The translations under genes were made by a program, and so were the position numbers. A stretch of 15,199 bases of DNA from an uncultured Bacilli bacterium. GTDB lineage: Bacteria > Bacillota_I > Bacilli_A > RF39 > UBA660. Shown here one piece after another: positions 11,676-15,199 of this stretch (positions are counted from its first letter, which is position 1; each line of letters starts with the position of its first letter). Below the pieces are notes generated by a model. That model saw only the letters and a program-made list of their open reading frames with translations, was not told the origin of the DNA and made no database searches. Where the stretch lies: contig CAKPFM010000020.1 in NCBI GenBank assembly GCA_934153945.1, forward strand, positions 1 to 15,199, in the 5' to 3' direction.

Positions 11676-12221
11676 ATGGTATGGATCATTGTTGTAATCC
11701 TTGTATTATTAATATTATATGTTATTTCAACTTATAACACATTAGTAGGATTAAAAAACAAAGTAAAAGATGGATGGAGTCAAATTGAAGTAGTTTTAAA
11801 AAGAAGAGCTGATTTAATTCCAAATTTAGTAGAAACTGTAAAAGGATATGCTAAACATGAAGAAGGTACTTTAACAGCAGTTATTGAAGCTAGAAATAAA
11901 GCAGTAAGTGCTACTACACCAGAAGAAGCTATGAAAGCAGAAGGTGAAGTTACACAAGCTTTATCAAGATTATTTGCTTTAACTGAAAGTTATCCTGAAT
12001 TAAAAGCAAATCAAAATTTCTTAGATTTACAAAAAAGTCTAGAAGAAACAGAAAATAAGATTACTTATTCAAGACAGTTTTATAATGACAATGTATTAAA
12101 TTACAATAATAAAACTGAAATGTTTCCATCTAATATAGTAGCTAGTATTTTTAGATTTGAAAAATTTAAATTTTTTGAAGCTAGTGAAAAAGATAGAGAA
12201 ACACCAAAAGTACAATTTTAG
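11676..12221 (+). CDS. lemA: LemA family membrane protein
   Basis: LemA proteins are small, single-span membrane proteins of unclear function. This 181-residue protein has an N-terminal hydrophobic helix (residues ~3-19), then the conserved TYNTLVGLKNKVKDGWSQI, RRADLIPNLVETVKGYAKHE and the C-terminal helices ending SRQFYNDNVLNYNN, FPSNIVASIFRF. These match the family closely over the full length. The next gene is a DUF2207 protein, a pairing seen in many bacteria, which suggests a shared envelope role. A small hairpin separates them. Confidence 0.93.
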   Translation: MVWIIVVILVLLILYVISTYNTLVGLKNKVKDGWSQIEVVLKRRADLIPNLVETVKGYAKHEEGTLTAVIEARNKAVSATTPEEAMKAEGEVTQALSRLFALTESYPELKANQNFLDLQKSLEETENKITYSRQFYNDNVLNYNNKTEMFPSNIVASIFRFEKFKFFEASEKDRETPKVQF

Positions 12222-12239
12222 GCTTATAGTAAGCCTTTT
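12221..12239 (+). terminator. Weak hairpin between lemA and the DUF2207 gene
   Basis: GGCTTA (12221-12226) pairs with TAAGCC (12230-12235) around a 3-nt loop, then TTTTA. It overlaps the last base of the lemA stop. The 37-nt gap and absence of a clear second promoter suggest partial read-through. Confidence 0.5.
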
Positions 12240-12258
12240 ATTGTAGAAGGAGAATAAT

Positions 12259-13938
12259 ATGAAAAAAATTTTTAAGTATATATTTTTAATATCAATAGTA
12301 TTTTTTAATATTCAAAGTATTAATGCTGAATCTATTTCTTCAATAAATATGGATATTTATATTGATAATAATGGTGATGCTCATGTTACAGAAACTTGGG
12401 TGGCAAATCCAACTGAAAAAACAGAATATTATCATGCATTTCATAATATAGGAAATTCAACTATTACAGATTTTGAAGTTAGAGACGAAAGTAGAACATA
12501 TACTTTGGTTGAATGGAATGTAGATGCATCATTCAGTAACAAATCATATAAATATGGATATAATTACACAAATAATGGTGTTGAATTATGCTTTGGAAAA
12601 AGTAGTTATAGTAGACATACATATACTTTAACATATACAATTAAAAAATTTGTATCTCAGGTAGATGATGCTGATATAGTATATTGGAACCTATTAAGTT
12701 CAATATCTCCAGCACCAAGTTCAGTAAATATAGTAATATATAGTGATACACCTTTTGAAGACAATTTAGATGTATGGGGATATGGTTATAAGGATGGATA
12801 TGCATATGTTTATGATGGTAAAGTATACTTATCTACTGAAGGAAAATTAAATAGTGATGAATACATGGTTGCTTTAATTAAGTTTCCAAAAGGTACATAT
12901 AAAACAACTAATATATTAAATCATGATTTTAATTATTATTATGAAATGGCTCAAAAAGGTGCAGTAAGTCACGAAGAAAATGCATTATTAGGAGCTATAT
13001 TTGCAATATTGTCATTTGCATTTTGGATTTTTATAATAGTTATTATAGTAGCTGCTTGTAAGACTATGCCACAAAATGGTCAAAAATATAGGTTATCTAT
13101 ATCTCCAGAAGATAAAAAAACAAAAGGTATTCCAAATTTTAGAGATATTCCATGTAACAAAGACATTTTTAAAGCATATTATATCGCATACAATTATGGA
13201 TTAATGAAAAAACAAACTGATTTATTAGGTGCTGTATTACTAAAATGGTTAAAGGAAAATAGAATATCAATAAAAAAAGAAGAAAAAAGTGGTTTATTTT
13301 CAAAAGAAAAAACTTCAGTTGTATTGAGTAATAATGCAGATTTTGCCAATAATTTTGAAAAAGAAGTATATGATATGTTATATGAAGCTAGTAAAGATGG
13401 TATATTAGAATCAAAAGAATTTGAAAAATGGTCAAAAAAACATTACACAAAAATACTTAATTGGTTTAATAAGGTACTAGATAGTGTAGCAGAAAAATTA
13501 ATATCAGATGGTAATTTAATAAAAATTGAAAAGAAAGCTTTATTTTTTAAATATTCAGAATATGAGCCAAGTACAACTTTTAGAGAAGACATTAATCAAG
13601 TAAAGGGTTTAAAAAACTTTTTAAATGAGTTTACTAATATTAAAGATAGAGAAGCAATAGAAGTTATGTTATATGATGAATATTTAATGTTTGCATCAAT
13701 ATTTGGTATTGCTGATAAAGTTGCAAAACAATTTAAAGAATTATATCCAGATTATATTCAAAATTATGATTTTGATTATGATGATGTAATTTTTATCAGT
13801 AATTTTAGTTCAACTGGTGTAAATGCTGCTTCACAGGCAAGAAGTAGAGCAGAATCATACTCATCAGGTGGTGGAGGATTTTCATCATCTGGCGGAGGAG
13901 GAGGTTCCTTCGGAGGAGGCGGAGGAGGTTCAAGATAG
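12259..13938 (+). CDS. DUF2207-domain membrane protein with Gly-rich tail
   Basis: This 559-residue protein has an N-terminal signal peptide (to about residue 23, INAES), an extracellular DUF2207 domain (~25-220) beginning SISSINMDIYIDNNGDAHVTETW, one membrane helix (~243-268, AIFAILSFAFWIFIIVIIV) and a cytoplasmic alpha-helical region. It ends in a Ser/Gly tail, FSSSGGGGGSFGGGGGGSR, common in this family. The SD GAAGGAG is well placed. Function is unknown; adjacency to lemA suggests an envelope complex. The Gly codons (GGA/GGC/GGT) make the last 75 bp unusually GC-rich, which is explained by the tail rather than transfer. Confidence 0.88.
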   Translation: MKKIFKYIFLISIVFFNIQSINAESISSINMDIYIDNNGDAHVTETWVANPTEKTEYYHAFHNIGNSTITDFEVRDESRTYTLVEWNVDASFSNKSYKYGYNYTNNGVELCFGKSSYSRHTYTLTYTIKKFVSQVDDADIVYWNLLSSISPAPSSVNIVIYSDTPFEDNLDVWGYGYKDGYAYVYDGKVYLSTEGKLNSDEYMVALIKFPKGTYKTTNILNHDFNYYYEMAQKGAVSHEENALLGAIFAILSFAFWIFIIVIIVAACKTMPQNGQKYRLSISPEDKKTKGIPNFRDIPCNKDIFKAYYIAYNYGLMKKQTDLLGAVLLKWLKENRISIKKEEKSGLFSKEKTSVVLSNNADFANNFEKEVYDMLYEASKDGILESKEFEKWSKKHYTKILNWFNKVLDSVAEKLISDGNLIKIEKKALFFKYSEYEPSTTFREDINQVKGLKNFLNEFTNIKDREAIEVMLYDEYLMFASIFGIADKVAKQFKELYPDYIQNYDFDYDDVIFISNFSSTGVNAASQARSRAESYSSGGGGFSSSGGGGGSFGGGGGGSR

Positions 13939-13949
13939 AACCTCTTTTT
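13925..13949 (+). terminator. Terminator of lemA-DUF2207
   Basis: GAGGTTC (13925-13931) pairs with GAACCTC (13938-13944) around AAGATA, followed by TTTTT. The stem begins inside the Gly-rich coding tail and includes the stop codon. Confidence 0.85.
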
Positions 13950-13950
13950 G

Positions 13951-13979
13951 TTGACATAATGAAATATAACATTTATAAT
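13951..13979 (+). promoter_or_regulatory. Full-consensus sigma-A promoter of the repeat protein
   Basis: TTGACA (13951-13956), exactly 17 bp, TATAAT (13974-13979). Both hexamers and the spacing match consensus. The leader is about 28 nt, with AGGGAG 9 nt before the ATG. Confidence 0.85.
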
Positions 13980-14013
13980 AATTGTTATTAAATTATGAAG
14001 GGAGAAACGATTT

Positions 14014-15199
14014 ATGAAGGGACATAATGAAAAATGTATATCTATATTTCAAAAGTATAATAAAGACATTGTTAAATTATCTATTGATACTTTATCTGGA
14101 GAAGAAAGAATAATACTCAAAAAAAGATATGGTGAATCTTATTTAGGAACAGGTTATATATTAAAAAGTGAAGAAGCTGCATATGAAGATGTTGAAAGAA
14201 AATTCTTAATAAGGTTAAAAGAAGTAGATGAATTAATTAAAAATGGAAAAACAAAACAACAAATTTTAGATTATTACTTAGATTATAGCAAGAAATCATC
14301 ATTTTCTTATTATAGTTCTTATACAAAATATTCAAGTCAAATAATAAACAATAAATTAGGTAATTCATTTATAGAAAATTTTCCAATTTTGATTCGATCA
14401 GTTATTAAAAAAATTTTACCTCAAATGTCAGTAGAGGAAAAAAGTTTGGTTAACCTCTTTTATTGGGGTCATGATTATGATGTTTTAAGAAAAGATATTG
14501 ATAATGATAAAATTAAAGATTTAAAAGCATTGATTAATAAACTAAAAGATGATGCAATAAAAATTTATCAACATAAAGCGACTATCCCTAATCATAATAC
14601 TTTAAAAGAAAGTACAAAGACAAATATCACTACTAATAATCCAAAAAAGATTGCAAATATAAATATCAAAAATAATAACAGTTTACAAAAGAAAATTAAA
14701 TCAAGAAAATTATATGAAGAAAAAGATCAAGAAACAGTACTAAAAATAATAGATAGGTTTAAAGTGACAAATCCTGATTATTATGAAATTATATCAAAAA
14801 AATATAGTGGAGATAAATTTGAAATAAAAAACGATGTTAAATTAACACAAAAAGAACAAATCATATTTAATAATGCAAGAACAAAAATAAAATTACTATT
14901 AAATGATTCAAATAAATTAAATATATTTTTAAGCAACAATCAAAATGGTTTCTTAAAATTATATGAAGAAAAAGATCAAGAAACAGTACTAAAAATAGTA
15001 GATAGGTTTAAAGTGATGAATCCTAATTATTATGAAATTATATCAAAAAAATATAGTGGAGATAGATTTGAAATAAAAAACGATGTTAAATTAACACAAA
15101 AAGAACAAAAATTGCTTAAGAATGCTAAAGCAAAAATAAAATTATTATTAAATGATTCAAAAAAATTAGATATATTTTTGGGTGCTCAAGAGGGTTTCT
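14014..15199 (+). CDS. Tandem-repeat protein of unknown function, 3' end outside window
   Basis: The frame from ATG 14014 stays open to the edge (395 codons). SD AAGGGAG lies 9 nt upstream. The N-terminal part has LSGEERIILKKRYG, then AYEDVERKFLIRLKEV, and a second similar module MSVEEKSLVNLFYWG...LKALINKLKDDA. From residue 232 an ~83-residue repeat begins (LYEEKDQETVLKI ... NPDYYEIISKKYSGD ... NDVKLTQKEQ ... KIKLLLNDS) and recurs at once. The 'ERxILKKRYG ... KI+LL' pattern recalls a degenerate sigma-70 region 4 repeated many times, but no clear helix-turn-helix is visible. There is no signal peptide or membrane helix, so it is probably cytoplasmic. I do not recognise the family. Confidence 0.8.
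   Translation, partial: MKGHNEKCISIFQKYNKDIVKLSIDTLSGEERIILKKRYGESYLGTGYILKSEEAAYEDVERKFLIRLKEVDELIKNGKTKQQILDYYLDYSKKSSFSYYSSYTKYSSQIINNKLGNSFIENFPILIRSVIKKILPQMSVEEKSLVNLFYWGHDYDVLRKDIDNDKIKDLKALINKLKDDAIKIYQHKATIPNHNTLKESTKTNITTNNPKKIANINIKNNNSLQKKIKSRKLYEEKDQETVLKIIDRFKVTNPDYYEIISKKYSGDKFEIKNDVKLTQKEQIIFNNARTKIKLLLNDSNKLNIFLSNNQNGFLKLYEEKDQETVLKIVDRFKVMNPNYYEIISKKYSGDRFEIKNDVKLTQKEQKLLKNAKAKIKLLLNDSKKLDIFLGAQEGF
14707..14955 (+). repeat. Coding tandem repeat, unit 1 (249 bp)
   Basis: Encodes 83 residues, 232-314. Over the first 153 bp it differs from unit 2 at only five bases; the last third is far more diverged. Confidence 0.95.
14956..15199 (+). repeat. Coding tandem repeat, unit 2 (cut by window edge)
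   Basis: Starts with the same AAATTATATGAAG and ends at GGTTTCT, where unit 1 also passes into the next unit. A third unit probably follows outside the window. This unit appears one codon shorter than unit 1. Confidence 0.95.

Noticed and set aside
13860..13938. GC-rich end of the DUF2207 gene as a transferred segment
   Set aside because: Explained by poly-Gly codons in the family's usual Gly-rich tail and by the terminator stem.
1..15199. CRISPR array, tRNA or rRNA genes, insertion sequence or integrase
   Set aside because: No regularly spaced short repeats, no tRNA-like cloverleaf or rRNA core sequence, and no transposase or recombinase motif was seen by eye on either strand.

Overview
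This window looks like part of the chromosome of a very AT-rich, spore-forming Bacillota bacterium, probably an uncultured gut Bacilli or Erysipelotrichia-like lineage. The reasons are the sporulation genes (sigK, a spoIIAA-sigF pair, sspI), a tyrosine T-box, the tmcAL / yceD-rpmF neighbourhood, and surface proteins of the prepilin and formylglycine-enzyme-like kinds common in such genomes. TGA is used as a stop, so the code is standard. Lineage is inference; no rRNA gene is present.

Layout. 2-883 is the 3' end of a secreted surface protein whose last ~45 codons differ sharply in base and codon use from the rest. 918-2069 (minus) is tmcAL, divergent from yceD-rpmF (2158-2855). A lone prepilin (2909-3310) converges on a SEDS-family gene (3316-4413, minus). 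An EIIB-like membrane protein (4520-4843) is followed by a ~440 bp unit bounded by 79/80 bp direct repeats. That unit carries a probable type I toxin-antitoxin locus: a 27-residue hydrophobic peptide and a convergent antisense RNA. Then come sigK (5327-6031), spoIIAA-sigF without spoIIAB (6149-7116), rbfA, and a 47-codon ORF. A tyrosine T-box operon follows (7650-10886): a broken HAD hydrolase, deoC, a dUTPase-like gene and tyrS. After it are a lipoprotein and sspI (minus strand), lemA and a DUF2207 gene, and finally a tandem-repeat protein that runs off the end.

How the parts fit. Most transcription units are short, with hairpin terminators overlapping stop codons. In seven genes the -10 box ends only 15-17 nt before the start codon, so predicted leaders are about 8-11 nt. 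Intergenic DNA is mostly promoters and terminators; the exceptions are the T-box leader and the toxin-antitoxin unit.

The most notable observations are: an L32 ribosomal protein with an L27-type Prp-cleavage leader; a SpoIIAA whose phosphorylated serine is replaced by Asn, next to sigF with no spoIIAB; the toxin-antitoxin cassette in a duplication that includes the first codons of sigK; and the variable-region-like tail of the first gene. All database-dependent statements here rest on recalled family features, not searches.
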